The notes beneath the pieces are model-generated. The model had not been told where the DNA came from and did not search any database. It was given only the letters and a program-made list of their open reading frames with translations. A stretch of DNA of 64,000 nt from contig BQMF02000418.1 of NCBI GenBank assembly GCA_027922465.2, positions 248,001-312,000 on the forward strand, read 5' to 3'. The position numbers and the translations under genes were made by a program. The stretch's first letter is position 1, and every line of letters begins with the position of its first letter. This DNA comes from Turritopsis dohrnii (taxonomy: Eukaryota > Cnidaria > Hydrozoa > Anthoathecata > Oceaniidae). Positions 23,501 to 33,710 of the stretch are shown piece by piece.

Positions 23501-25659
23501 TTGGAAATCTTATTTCGCTGCACAGTAATCATCATTTTGAAGGGTCTTCTTCGTTTTTATAAAATACGTTATACAATTTCTTTTTTTAGATATATATATC
23601 TTGTCTTGACGCCTTATACGTCCTGCTATTCAAGGGTCACATCGCAAATGTTTTAGGAGATATTTGTTAAGATCAGTTTAATAATGAAAACCAATATCAC
23701 AAAATTTTGTATTACAGAATACTTACTGATAAAAGTTGAAGGTTGTTTGTTGAATATAGTCCTTACTTGAGTATATCACATCTGGAAAATTTGAAAATTA
23801 AGATTGTCACAACAAAAGCTTCTTAAATAATCTTCTAAATCTAGAAAGGATGATTTAACGAAAAAGACTTGAAAAATAAAGAAAAACCCCAAGCAATTAT
23901 TTGTTATTTGTTATGGACTGGATGTCCATAACAAATCTGGATGCCTTAATTTACCATAACTTTCCGCAAGTATAAACACCCACCCGAATATGTATAACCT
24001 ACCCGTGTCGTTGACATAAACATAAAAAAATACATACGCCCATTAACTCTTGTCATTGTACCACCTTAAGCCTATTACATGTGGCAGTTTCCGGCAATTC
24101 ATTGGTTTATCACGAGTGATAGGAAAATTGTACGGAGTGTATGCAATTATGAGGTCGAGTCAATAATGAAAAAACGTTGAACCTTCAATGTGTGATAAGT
24201 TCATAATGATTTATGTTTCATTGCATATACAGTGCACATCCGTTAATTCGAATGCCGCTTAATTCGAACATTCTTTTTATTTCGAACAAATTCTTCAGTC
24301 CCTTGAGTTTGGTCTAATAAAGTCTTATATTTTGTGCCGCTTAATTCGAACTCCGTTAATTCGAACATTTCGTTAATTTGAACAGTTTTTTCGGTCCCTA
24401 CGCTAAAAAACACTCGTTAATTCGAACCTTTGCGCACTATTAATCTACAATTGTAGTGTAAATGAAGACATTCTTCTTAGGGGGTGTTTATATGGAGGTG
24501 AGCTGGCCCGGTTAGCCCTCGCCTTTATATGGAAGCGGGCTGGCTCACCTTTGTATTTTTTTGTTTATCAAATAGTATGCACGTGCTATGAAATTAGCCC
24601 GCTCAGGCGGGCTAGCCCGGTTGTGGATGTTTATATGGAAAATTTTCATCCCACTGAAGCGAGATCTCGGCAAATTGAACCGAGATCTCGCTTAGGCGGG
24701 CTGGCTCGGTTTTCATATAAACACATTCGAATAAAAACATATATTTTTTAATGTAAGTGAGATCTCGGCTAAGCGAGCCAGCCCGTTTAACCGGGCCAGC
24801 TCGCTTCCATATAAACACCCTCTTAAGGTGGTAAAATTTCGTTCAAGTTTTCATTAAATTGGGCATTCCCAGAAAAAATGAAGTTTACAAGGTATTTGGA
24901 GTCCTTCTTTATCATCAAGATTAACTTTTTTCTCAGTTAAGAGGTACCTTTGATGCTATTGTCATCGCTTGCTTGAAGAGAAAATGAGATTGTTTTTACA
25001 AAGCGACCTGTCTTTTCTTTGGCCAAATGTCCAACCACGACGTTGTTCTGTGTGACTGCAACAGCGTATTTGTCAAATTCATTATCTGGTTTTACTCGAC
25101 TCTCTAGAACTGGCAAAGCGTTGTAAAACGTTCCATTCTGGAATCATCTGATTCTGGAAACATTCAATTTTTGAAAATTTGAATGATCTATTCTTTCATT
25201 CTTTCTTGTCACTTTTTCACGTTTGCTGTCGACGTGCAAGAAAGATGTAAGAAATTCTATCCCAATTCTTATTTTTCCAAATCACCCGATAATTCGAACA
25301 TTCGCTTATTCGAACAAATTTTCAGGTCCCTTGAGTGTTCGAATTAACGGATGTGTACTGTACCAGGGACCGCGGCCAACACTAATATTATTTCATCCCT
25401 TTTAATGCTTTCAGACATGGCTGTGTATAAATTTTTGTACATTCTAATAACTATGACTCAATCTTAATGAAAGCTTTGAGAAACTGTCTTTTTAAGCGAG
25501 TAGATCAACCGAGTCGTTTTAAAAATACTCGCAACGGTCATTTTAGCGATGGGAATTTATACACATACCTAAATATGTTTTGGTTACCATGGAGATGTAT
25601 AAAATAACAAGCAAGGTCAAACAGAACAACAGAAAATACAGTACCACCAATCTCGCCAT
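20521..25659 (-). CDS. Galactose-3-O-sulfotransferase, multi-exon
   Basis: Golgi type II membrane enzyme that moves sulfate from PAPS to the 3-hydroxyl of galactose on glycolipid or glycoprotein. Exons on the minus strand: 25659-25569 (ATG, signal anchor MARLVVLYFLLFCLTLLVIL), 22834-22748 (stem), 21840-21616 and 21451-20521 (stop). Exon 21840-21616 carries the 5'-phosphosulfate loop FLKTHKTGGSTITNIL. The last exon opens with YNRMEMNIF and has the 3'-phosphate loop ITILRDPVTHFQSTYDYF; both motifs are typical of the family. Phases agree for the last three exons (2, then 2) with donors GTGAGA and GTAAGT. The anchor exon ends phase 1 while the stem exon needs phase 2, so a small exon is missing between 22834 and 25569. 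That interval holds a pogo-like element and a foldback repeat, so the first intron has been enlarged by transposons. Visible exons give about 440 residues, within the family's usual size range. Confidence 0.88.
22888..23172. mobile_element. Degenerate foldback element
   Basis: Arms GGTGAATCCAGAG (left, about 22891) and CTCTGGATTCACTTC (right, ending about 23172) are inverse to each other and carry matching TGGAG/CTCC words inside. It lies in the sulfotransferase's first intron. No duplication or coding region is clear. Confidence 0.45.
24482..24820. mobile_element. MITE with GGGTGTTTATATGGA ends
   Basis: About 339 bp, starting GGGTGTTTATATGGAGGTG and ending in the inverse CTTCCATATAAACACCC. 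Inside each arm lie GAGCTGGCCCGGTTA-type words, repeated again in the middle, together with a second inner pair of GAGATCTCGG words. Outer flanks TTCTTAGG and TCTTAAGG are similar, possibly a worn 7-8 bp duplication. The element is notably GC-rich in its arms compared with the surroundings. It is nested in the pogo-like element. Confidence 0.75.
24948..25137 (-). pseudogene. HIRAN-domain-like exon fragment
   Basis: On the minus strand, 63 codons stay open between a possible acceptor (ATTCCAG at 25138) and a donor (GTACCT at 24947). The peptide has the HIRAN pattern: G-x-x-Y-N-x-L-P-V-L-E-S-R-V, then DNEFDKYAVAV, then VVVGHLAKE. HIRAN domains occur in SWI2/SNF2 (HLTF) and repair proteins, where they bind 3' DNA ends, and also in repeat-derived proteins of invertebrates. 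Here only the N-terminal half of the domain is present, with no continuation recognised. Position inside a transposon suggests capture or a truncated element gene. Confidence 0.65.
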
Positions 25660-26576
25660 TTGAATTCCCTAAAAATTCAAGTATCATCATGCAAGGACAT
25701 GGAAAAAGAAAAAAACAAGAAAAAAAATCTATAGACGAGTTTCCAATGTTAATTACACTTTTATACCTTGTACATACTAAAAATCAAATACAATGTACGA
25801 AAATAGATAGGAAGTGCTAATGTGTATTGAAACTTTCTAATGTCGATTGTCTTTAAGGGGACTCCAGAGAACCAAATAAAGTGACAACATTTTGAAGTGC
25901 ATAAAGAGACTTTTATTTCCTGCGAGGCTGCGTGCGCATACTCACAGGAAAATGACTTGATTAATGATATTCTATGTTTCAATATACCGTAATTATCGAG
26001 CAAAGAACACTGGTGTTTATAAACATTACGTCACTAAGAAACTCCTCTATTGTTGTCGATGATTTCTCAACATAATCATTAGAGAATGTCGGTTGCATGT
26101 TTATGTAGCTCAATCAATCACCTACAAGATCTATCATTCACGTTTTCTTTTATTACAACCAGAGGAGAGCGTAGATAATCTTTCTCTAACCATAGTCATA
26201 ATTTATAATGTCTTTATGACTATGCCCTAACGTATCCTGGAACGTTTGTTTCGGACAAAACTTTCGAGTTTAAAATAAGGAGACTTCGCGTTTCTTTCAT
26301 AACAATCACAAAAGAAATTATGCACTTTTACCTGACTTCGTTGTTGTCATAAACTTCTCGCTGAATAACCACATTTTTTCATATTACTGTATTTATACAA
26401 AAGTATTGAAAATAATTCAATTATAAATCGATTTCATTTTATGTTTTAACGAGCCAGGTTAATTAGCTTTACTATCGAAGGATTAAGAATAAAAAAACCT
26501 TTTTGAAAAAAGATTACCATAATAATTCGGTTAAATGATGCCATCACTGCAAACTGGTACAAAATTCAACAATTCC

Positions 26577-26637
26577 GTATTCATATTCAAGAATTACGTA
26601 TTCATATTCAAGAAGTGCATATTTATATTCAAGAATT
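26577..26637. repeat. Three tandem copies of a CATATTCAAGAA unit
   Basis: A unit of about 20 bp, GTATTCATATTCAAGAATTA with variations, occurs three times head to tail. Simple tandem repeat with no function visible. Confidence 0.8.
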
Positions 26638-26671
26638 TTGCTATTGATTTATTGCCCCGCAGGGGATTTGT

Positions 26672-26735
26672 TGCTTCGCGATAGGCGAACGTGTCGGCGA
26701 ACGTGTCGCGATAGGCGAACGTGTCGGCAAATTTT
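26672..26735. repeat. Short tandem array with GGCGAACGTGTCG units
   Basis: CGCGATAGGCGAACGTGTCG recurs, with an inner GGCGAACGTGTCG copy. GC-rich against AT-rich surroundings. Possibly the end of a small element; nothing more can be said. Confidence 0.7.
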
Positions 26736-27363
26736 CCCCATTTTTATTAAGACATATTTCGGAAGTGAGTTCGGATGTCGGATAATTTGTTTATTCAGAA
26801 TAGATAATGACAGACCAGTACGCTATGCTAAACATAATACATAAAAGGCTATTTTTAATATTTTTTCATCAAATCCTTATTCTTTTATAACCTTTAACAA
26901 CTTTTGGAAGTTATTTTGAACGTTTTATATTTCCATTTCAATCATTAAAGGTTTTATTAACTAGTCCTTAAACTAATGTACGCTGACACGTGAATCATTT
27001 TGCCAACCGATTTCGTTTATGTTTTGTAGAGAAAATGTAGTAGAAGTAGTTCGTAGAAGCTTTGAAGAAGAATTTTAAGAATACCTTACTTTTTATACCT
27101 AATGTTAATCGTTAGAACATTTCTTAGAGAGGAAATATTTTGTGTTTCGGGGAAATATGCTTGAGGAAGATGAAAATGAAGGTCTCATAATAAGTAAAAC
27201 TATGCTGTGAAAAAACTTTCGGCATCCATCCATCAAGTAATGCATGTAATATCAAAATTACTGGAGAAGTAATCAATACATACACAAAATTTTCTAATGA
27301 ATGAAACGCGTTCATCTCAATTGAAAGAAAGTTTTATCAACTTGTGAAAGAACTGACGAAAAC

Positions 27364-27546
27364 TTAATAAAGAGAATGTTTTGTTGTTTTTTGCACGATT
27401 GACACCACTGTAATAGCTAAGAGTATGAGCATAATGCATGTTGATAGAGCAATGGTATTTGTATCAACTGTCATCAAAAGAGCACTGACGTTTGAGGATA
27501 TCGAAAAAACGTAAACAACTGGAACTGCCATAGGAATGACAAATTT
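27364..27546 (-). CDS. Candidate terminal exon with two membrane segments
   Basis: After an acceptor (AAGTTTTAG, ending 27547) the minus strand stays open for 60 codons to TAA at 27364. Translation gives two strongly hydrophobic stretches (FVIPMAVPVVYVFSI and TIALSTCIMLILLAITVVSI) followed by a short basic tail VQKTTKHSLY. This looks like the last two helices of a polytopic protein such as a 7-TM receptor. I do not recognise the family, and upstream exons were not identified. It could be a chance open frame. Confidence 0.35.
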   Translation of the reverse strand, partial: KFVIPMAVPVVYVFSISSNVSALLMTVDTNTIALSTCIMLILLAITVVSIVQKTTKHSLY

Positions 27547-29431
27547 CTAAAACTTGGGAATGAATTGATCTAGACTGTGTCTACGTACTGATCAAACTGA
27601 AGGTATAAATATCATGTGCAAGATGTATATTGATGAACGACTTTATCTAACACAATGCCAAGTTTTTTTCTGGCTACGAAATGTGGATATACTACAGTGA
27701 ATTGGAAAGTGGTTGTGATGAAGTTAATTAAAATTTTTGTCTTTTTGTTCCAATTAATTATTGATAATCTTCAAGTGATTGAATGCAAGTTTGCTGATTT
27801 TAGTAGATTTATATATATTATATTGCATGCTTGTTACTAAATTCGCAATTTTCTCCAAATTTTCACCAAATTTTAAAAGATTTCACAAAGAAGAATATGA
27901 AAGTGCTTATCTCAAATTTGGCAGTCACTTTAATAATTTGGCAGTCACTGTAATAATTTTGAGAGTCTTCAATCCATATTACTTCTTTTTACAAATGATT
28001 TTGGTTCAATTCTATGCTTTTCAGCTTCATATGAACAACAATTCATATTTTGCAAATGTTGAACCTATTCTGATACAAAAATAATTTTAATTATATATAA
28101 TTTTAGAACAAGTTTAAGCAAAAACTTCAAGTTGAAACCTAGCAATATCACCTTATATAACTCGAACTCTCCATAATTCGAACGATTTTGTCTTCCCCTG
28201 CGAGGTTCGAGTTAGAGAGAGTTTACCGTGCACGCTTTCATGTTTCTGTTTTTTGCGGGGATTTTTTAATGGGACATTTAAATCCACGAGGAAGTTTGGA
28301 AGGTAGAATTGTAAACAAGCGCTCCTTCGTAGAAATACTTATTTACAAAACTATTTCATGCAGAATAGTTCGGCAAAATATCGGCGTTTAAACTCATCCT
28401 ATTAATCATTACTAAAAGAAAATCACTTTAGAAACAAAATGTGGCTTACTCTGGTAAAGTGTGAACGGGGAATAAACATGTGAATTTTATCCAATAGTAT
28501 CACCAGAATTATTTACTAACCTCCATCACTTGATTTCAAAACGTTTGCGACAATTTTGGAATCAACTCAAGTCATTCCTCCACCAATGGCCTTCTCAAGC
28601 ATATTATCTTATAACCTGAAGAAGTATGGTAAATCTTCTGTTGAGTGTATAAGTATGGAAATTTCCTGCATTGTAAAAAGCTGAGTAAATGTGTTTATTG
28701 AGAATCCTTTCATTGATTTGTAACATTCAATTACTAAAAATTGTTTATTTTGAAAATTAATTATGATTAAGTCATGTTTTTCTGTTCAAGTGATAACATA
28801 ATCATCATAGCTAAACCATAAGTCATTTTCATAAAGTTTGGTTTGTTTGTTTTTATTTACATTACTATTGTTTCCTTATTGTTGTTTATTTAATGGCAAT
28901 ATTTGAATTGTCAATAAGAACGGTTTCGAACATGATCTTTTCTGTTAAATGAAAAAAAGTATTATTTGCAATATTGATAGCTCAAGAAAACCTTCTGGTC
29001 TGGTGTCGTGTCTGAAATGCTTTTCCTTGATTTATTACTAGCTTTTCTCAGTGACGTCACTTTGTTGGTTTTTTTTACAATAATATACGTCTTATACATT
29101 ACATAAAAATGAAAATACAAAATACAAAATTCAGTGGATTTGAGACACACCGCTTCAGTATTCAGTGCGTCGTTTGATAGAGAGTTGGTAAATGTATCGT
29201 CGAACCATGCTTTTCTTGTTCCCCGTATACAAAGAACGATTGCCTTTATGAGGGCAAAGGACACTTTCCGCCGCACCCACATATTATGACCACCAACATA
29301 ATGTTTTTACCATGCAAGAAAACACCATTCTGATTTGAAACGATGTGAAGTCAGCAAAATCGAAGGTGACGTAATTCTGGAAACATGACCTATAATATAA
29401 TGGTTTCTGTCAATTGTTTCTTTATTTTACA
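27547..29431. other. AT-rich stretch without confident genes
   Basis: No supported gene. At 28160-28222 there is a short inverted pair of CTCGAAC/GTTCGAG words that may be a worn pogo-type remnant. A minus-strand open frame near 29282 is listed under rejected items. Confidence 0.35.
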
Positions 29432-30975
29432 TCGGTAAAAAAATTTTACAAAGTATAAAATTAAGCAAAAAAGGAATAAATAAGTTAACCAAAAAATAAA
29501 AAGAAGCCAAGCTTAAGGCTGGCTTATTTACACCGATGAAATATATTCATAGACTTAGCATAAGATGGGTCAGCTAGGCTCACTCAGAACAATACACTAT
29601 TACAGAAAACCCACCCCTATAACATATACCTTACACAGTCGGCAGGGACATTTACTTGGTTTCCATAATCTAATAAGTTTTTTAAATTCTTCGATCGTAT
29701 CTACACTTTTAATATTTCGGGGAAGCTCATCCCATAAGGTGGAACCTAGATTCGCTAACGTGCTTTCCCCGTAGCGTACTGTGGAACTTATAGGTTTAAC
29801 GAAATCCCTCGTTTTTCTTAAATTTAGTCCATTATTAGATCTTCGTACAAAAATATCTTCCAGTAAACTTGGACCCAAGTTTTGTTTAGCTTTAAACATT
29901 TCAATCATCAATGTTTGCACATTTCTTTGATGGACTGTGAAAGAGCTATCTCTTAAAAGTAATTCTTCGAATGAGGCATCATAATCCTTATACAAGAGTC
30001 TCAGGGCCCTTTCATGAACTTTATTTATTTTATTGTTCAGTTCTCGACTGTGGAACATCCATACCAAACTGCAATATTTAAATTGCGATTCAACAAAACT
30101 TTTTATTGTGCTTCTCAATTGGTCATGGGAGAGATAGTTGGCATATCGTGATATCGCCGTCAACTTTCTGTTTGCTTGTACACATAGCTACGTTAGTGAC
30201 CTGATTGGTGAATTTTAGTTCCTTGTCGATATTAACTCCTAAAAGCTTGACACTATCACTTCCAGTGAGCTTTGAGGAACCAATTTTAGCTGAAACTGGT
30301 TCTGTTCTATTACCAACAATTAATAAACTGCACTTATCAGTGTTTAGTTTCAAATAATTTAATTCAAACCATTCTAACGCAATGAGAGAGTCCATCTCTA
30401 AACTTTTTATCAGGTTTTCTATGCTTATGTCACACGTGTACAGAGTAGTGTCGTCAGCGAAGTTGCAAATGTTCGTATTGTTAATAAATAAAAATAAATC
30501 GTTGAAATAAATATTAAAAAGTAAAGGTCCTAATACCGAACCCTGAGGTACACCTAAAAGTAATTCTGACCATGAGCTGAATGAGGAATCTATTTTAACA
30601 GGCTGTAGTCTTTTTTTCAAGTAGCTATCAATCATCCTTAAAGCATTTATGCTAAAACCATACGCATGTAGTTTTGCAATAATTAGGTCATGGTTTATAC
30701 AATCAAATGCTTTACTTAAGTCCATAAGTAAGGCCCCAGCGAAATTCTTTTTATCCAAAGATTTTTTCCACTTTTCTATCAGCGCTATCAGAGCATGCTG
30801 GGTGTTGTAACCTTTTCGAAACCCACATAGGTATTTGGAAAGATACGCTTCAATGTAAGTGCTTATTTGTGCCTGCATAAGCCTTTCAAAAATTTTGGAG
30901 ACAGTGGGTAAAACACTGACCGGTCTATAGTTATCAATGCATGTGGCATTGTCCTTCTTAAAAACGGTCAAGATG
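29432..30975 (-). mobile_element. 5'-truncated LINE (jockey/CR1-like reverse transcriptase), locus A
   Basis: Minus-strand frames 30971-30123 and 30163-29600 together encode the C-terminal two thirds of a non-LTR reverse transcriptase. RT motifs in order: NYRPVSVLPTVSKIFERLM, FRKGYNTQHAL, LLMDLSKAFDCINHDLI, GVPQGSVLGPLLFNIYFND, CNFADDTTLYTC (catalytic pair DD) and LGVNIDKELKF. One frameshift near 30150 separates the RT from the maturase-like C-terminal portion ending LWKPSKCPCRLC. The 5' end breaks within the RT fingers, as expected of target-primed insertion. The 3' end is near 29432 with a short A/T tail on the sense strand. It is closely related to locus B at 41580. It is inactive. Confidence 0.9.
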
Positions 30976-31136
30976 GCGGAAGTTTTATCTATACAATTTC
31001 AAGCGTACATGGAAAAATTGTATTCCATGTAAAATATACATTCAAATATTGGCGTGAATTGTTAAAGGGAAATTAAGCCTTTATCAAAAACTTTTTATAT
31101 CAGCTGCAGAAAGGTCTCATTAATCTTCGATTATTA

Positions 31137-31932
31137 CGGTAGCAGCGAAAGCGAATACCGAATTAAACACCCTTGGACTACTACTACTACTCCTCCTCCG
31201 GCCGAAATGGCAATTTGCCTACGATTTAGAGTCTGCGAGACTCTACTTATAACGCCATATAAATTCTAGCGAAGGAACGCAGTCTGCGAATTTTTTAATG
31301 TTTTGCATATCAAACATTTAAAAATACGTTTTCTATGATATTTTCTAACTCAACTCATGGAGGAATGAATATTAATCAAATAGGTCTACATAAAAATGAG
31401 ACTTATAGTTACTTATGCTAACTGAAAATACTTTGATACTTGAAATTTGATATATGTTGTTTGAGAGAATGTAGCTGGGTCACCTGGCTACATAAGTTCT
31501 TGTTACTTTCTACGTTTGTTAGCTATCTGTTCTGTCTTTGAACATCAAAGTTTTCAAAAATCGAGTTAAAAAAAAGGAAGTTATCTCTTCGAATTCATTT
31601 TTTTTCTTCGGTTTCAAGAAATTTATAATTCAAAACATTCATTTTTTTTCGAAGAAACGCGTTTTTTTCTATATAAGCTCTTACAAAAAAACGTACGTTA
31701 TAAACAGCTCATGCATGTATAATTCTTTTGTTTTCTAATAAATTGAATTGCTGGTGTGTTACGATTAGACCCTTTCTACACGAGTTAGTAATTTTAAACA
31801 TTATTATCGTTTATGCCTGTTTTCCACCAGTAAGATATCTCAAGAATAACCTTTACAGAACTTTTAAGAACTTTTAAGAACTTTAAGTAAAATTTCGAAA
31901 GTATTCTTGTTACAAGTACTTTTGCTGATACC
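31137..31932 (+). mobile_element. Element with CGGTAGCAGCGAAAG inverted ends, copy A
   Basis: Begins CGGTAGCAGCGAAAG and ends CTTTTGCTGATACCG, an imperfect inverted pair. It is followed by TTTGGCGCCATCCGGCTCTTG, which is also present beside copy B, so the repeated block may extend to about 31958. The first 70 bp, including the CTACTACTACTCCTCC run, also occur at 7848-7915. Middle words such as GGCCGAAATGGCAATT, TTTAGAGTCTGCG and AAGGAACGCAG are shared with copy B (43741-42997, reverse orientation). The short frame at 31538 is not convincing. Superfamily unassigned. Confidence 0.7.
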
Positions 31933-31958
31933 GTTTGGCGCCATCCGGCTCTTGTTAA

Positions 31959-32869
31959 AAACTATCTTCAATGATAATTATAAGCAGTTTTTCGCTATTT
32001 AGTATCTAACAATTTCTCTTCAATCCGTCAGACCTTTTCTCCATAGTCTCGTTAGTGCACTGGCTCACTTTTCTTTCCTTTTTTTTTCTCCCCTAACACA
32101 ATTTTATTTAAGTTATTTTATATAATAATATTTAATAATTTTTTGATATATTTATTTGAAAATTTATGTTCTAGGAAGAAGAACCATATATTATCATATG
32201 GATGCCAATCAATCTGATGAAAAAAGAAACAAAAAAAAAAAAAAACAACGACGCCATTTTACGTGGAAAGTTTCAGATCATCTGCTCTATGCAGGAAGTA
32301 GTAATCAATGTGCCTGCTGGTACCTTCGGTGGTCTAACACAGAAATGCTCACCGACTTAACTAGTGGCAATTGTCATACGACTACACCAGTACACAAATG
32401 GCAATGTGTAAGGGGTTGTTGGCAGACAAACAGCAGACAAATAGCAACAAAATGTGGAGTGTGTAAGGGTGGTTGGCAAGCACTGTTCATGCACACAGAC
32501 ATGGTCTTAAACAACACACCAGAACACAACTATAAAATAATAATATTAAAGGAATAATAATAGTATTGGGAAGACTGACAATAAAGTGTAAGTCCTCTGA
32601 TTGATTTGGATTTCTGACAGCTATCCAATCTCACTGTTGCACGCCAAACTTCAACAGGAGAGAGAGAGGGGGCTGCCTCGATATCAGATTAACGTGCTAG
32701 CTAGCCTGGATTATTCAAAGTTCCAATGCGCGGCTATAAAAGTGAACGGAGAAGATGATAAAGGAAAATGTCGGTTTTAACATATATTTCGCCTTATGTG
32801 GAAATATATAAAAAAAAGCGAAAATCACGACCGGAATTTCTGCAAGTTTTGGGGAAAGTTTGAGATAAC
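31959..32869. other. Stretch with one unassigned open frame
   Basis: A plus-strand frame of 133 codons (32156-32557) contains a lysine run and several cysteines but no recognised domain, and its Met is in poly-A-rich sequence. I do not call it a gene. The rest is AT-rich. Confidence 0.3.
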
Positions 32870-33040
32870 GAAAAAAAAAATTAGCTAGGGGATCGGAAAT
32901 ATTACCGAGGTTCGAAATATCGAGAGGATTTTTGCCCAAATAAGTGCGTAGTTTCCAATGGACAGGGGAAAAAGTTCAAGATACCGAAAAGTTCGAGATA
33001 TCGAGCATTTGAGATATCAAGAGTCGACTTTACTTTTTTG
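32870..33040. mobile_element. Remnant end of a pogo-like element
   Basis: Words TTCGAAATATCGAG, TTCAAGATACCGAAAAG, TTCGAGATATCGAG and GAGATATCAAGAGTCGAC repeat at roughly 20-40 bp and end at AGTCGACTTTA. Arrays of this kind sit inside the ends of many pogo/Tigger elements. I found no clear partner end on the left, so only one arm is called. Confidence 0.4.
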
Positions 33041-33329
33041 TTCCTGTCTATAACTTCTGATTATTAAATACTAAAACTTTAGGGTCTATACTTGTTTTAT
33101 GTCGGACGGACAAATCGATACTTAGGGCTATATAAAAAACAGCACGTTTATGATATAATATCAAGCAAACGTTTTTCGAAAGTATACTAGAATAGACTTT
33201 ACAAAATTCCAAAACATGATTTCTACAAGGATGATAGTCAAAAAATATTGAAACAAACAGTTATTGTGTCGGATGGACAAAATGCTAATACTTTTGTAAC
33301 GGACCCTTTATTCCTCAATTAATAAATTA

Positions 33330-33386
33330 TAATAAAAAATAAATTAATAAATAAATAAATAAATAAATAAATAAACAAATAAATTA
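33330..33386. repeat. AAAT microsatellite
   Basis: A run of AAAT repeats, interrupted once by AAAC. Confidence 0.9.
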
Positions 33387-33710
33387 AGTGTAACATTTTA
33401 AAAATGAATTTTCTCCAAAACTTCAAATAATTATCAAATTCTGAAAAGAGACTTGTTAACTAATTTTTTGAGCTCTATCATACCATTAGATATTATTATG
33501 GACACAGGAATCCTTTTAATGTAATGAATGCTTCTAAACTTTTTTTCGACGTGTGACCCTGACATTTTAACTTTGGCATCAAAAAGATTTTCATGAAAGT
33601 TCATACTGACATAAAACCTACGTAACTCTGAGCGACTTTGATTTTGATATCCAAATTTTTCAAAATACTGAGGATGTTATTTTTACTAGCTCCATTTTAG
33701 AAAATGTTGT

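Larger units (their letters stand above)
24230..25360. mobile_element. Pogo/Tigger-like non-autonomous element carrying a HIRAN exon
   Basis: Starts CAGTGCACATCCGTTAATTC at 24230 and ends in the inverse GAATTAACGGATGTGTACTG at 25360, with TA on each outer side (24228-24229 and 25361-25362). ATTCGAAC words repeat inside both ends (GTTAATTCGAAC, CTTAATTCGAAC). TA flanks and CAGT termini fit the Tc1-pogo group. Its 1131 bp lacks a DDE transposase. It instead holds a short exon-like HIRAN fragment (24948-25137) and a second inserted element (24482-24820). It is inside the sulfotransferase intron. Confidence 0.8.
25660..27363. other. 5' flank of the sulfotransferase gene
   Basis: Contains the presumed promoter side of the minus-strand sulfotransferase, but no confident core promoter elements. 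Two short tandem arrays occur at 26577-26637 and 26672-26735 (listed). No gene is supported. Confidence 0.35.

Noticed and set aside
23762..23776. 15-nt mini-exon candidate in the sulfotransferase intron
   Set aside because: The splice signals are present, but the length keeps phase 1 and does not fix the frame to the stem exon.
28148..28222. Possible small foldback with CTCGAAC/GTTCGAG words
   Set aside because: The inverted match is short and the flanks show no duplication.
28962..29282. 106-codon minus-strand frame starting MWVRRKVSFALIKAIVLCIRG
   Set aside because: The first 50 residues look somewhat protein-like, but I could not place them in a family and the rest is low-complexity.
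32156..32557. 133-codon plus-strand frame with lysine run and several cysteines
   Set aside because: No recognisable domain, low-complexity N-terminus and no splice or homology support. Most likely a chance frame.
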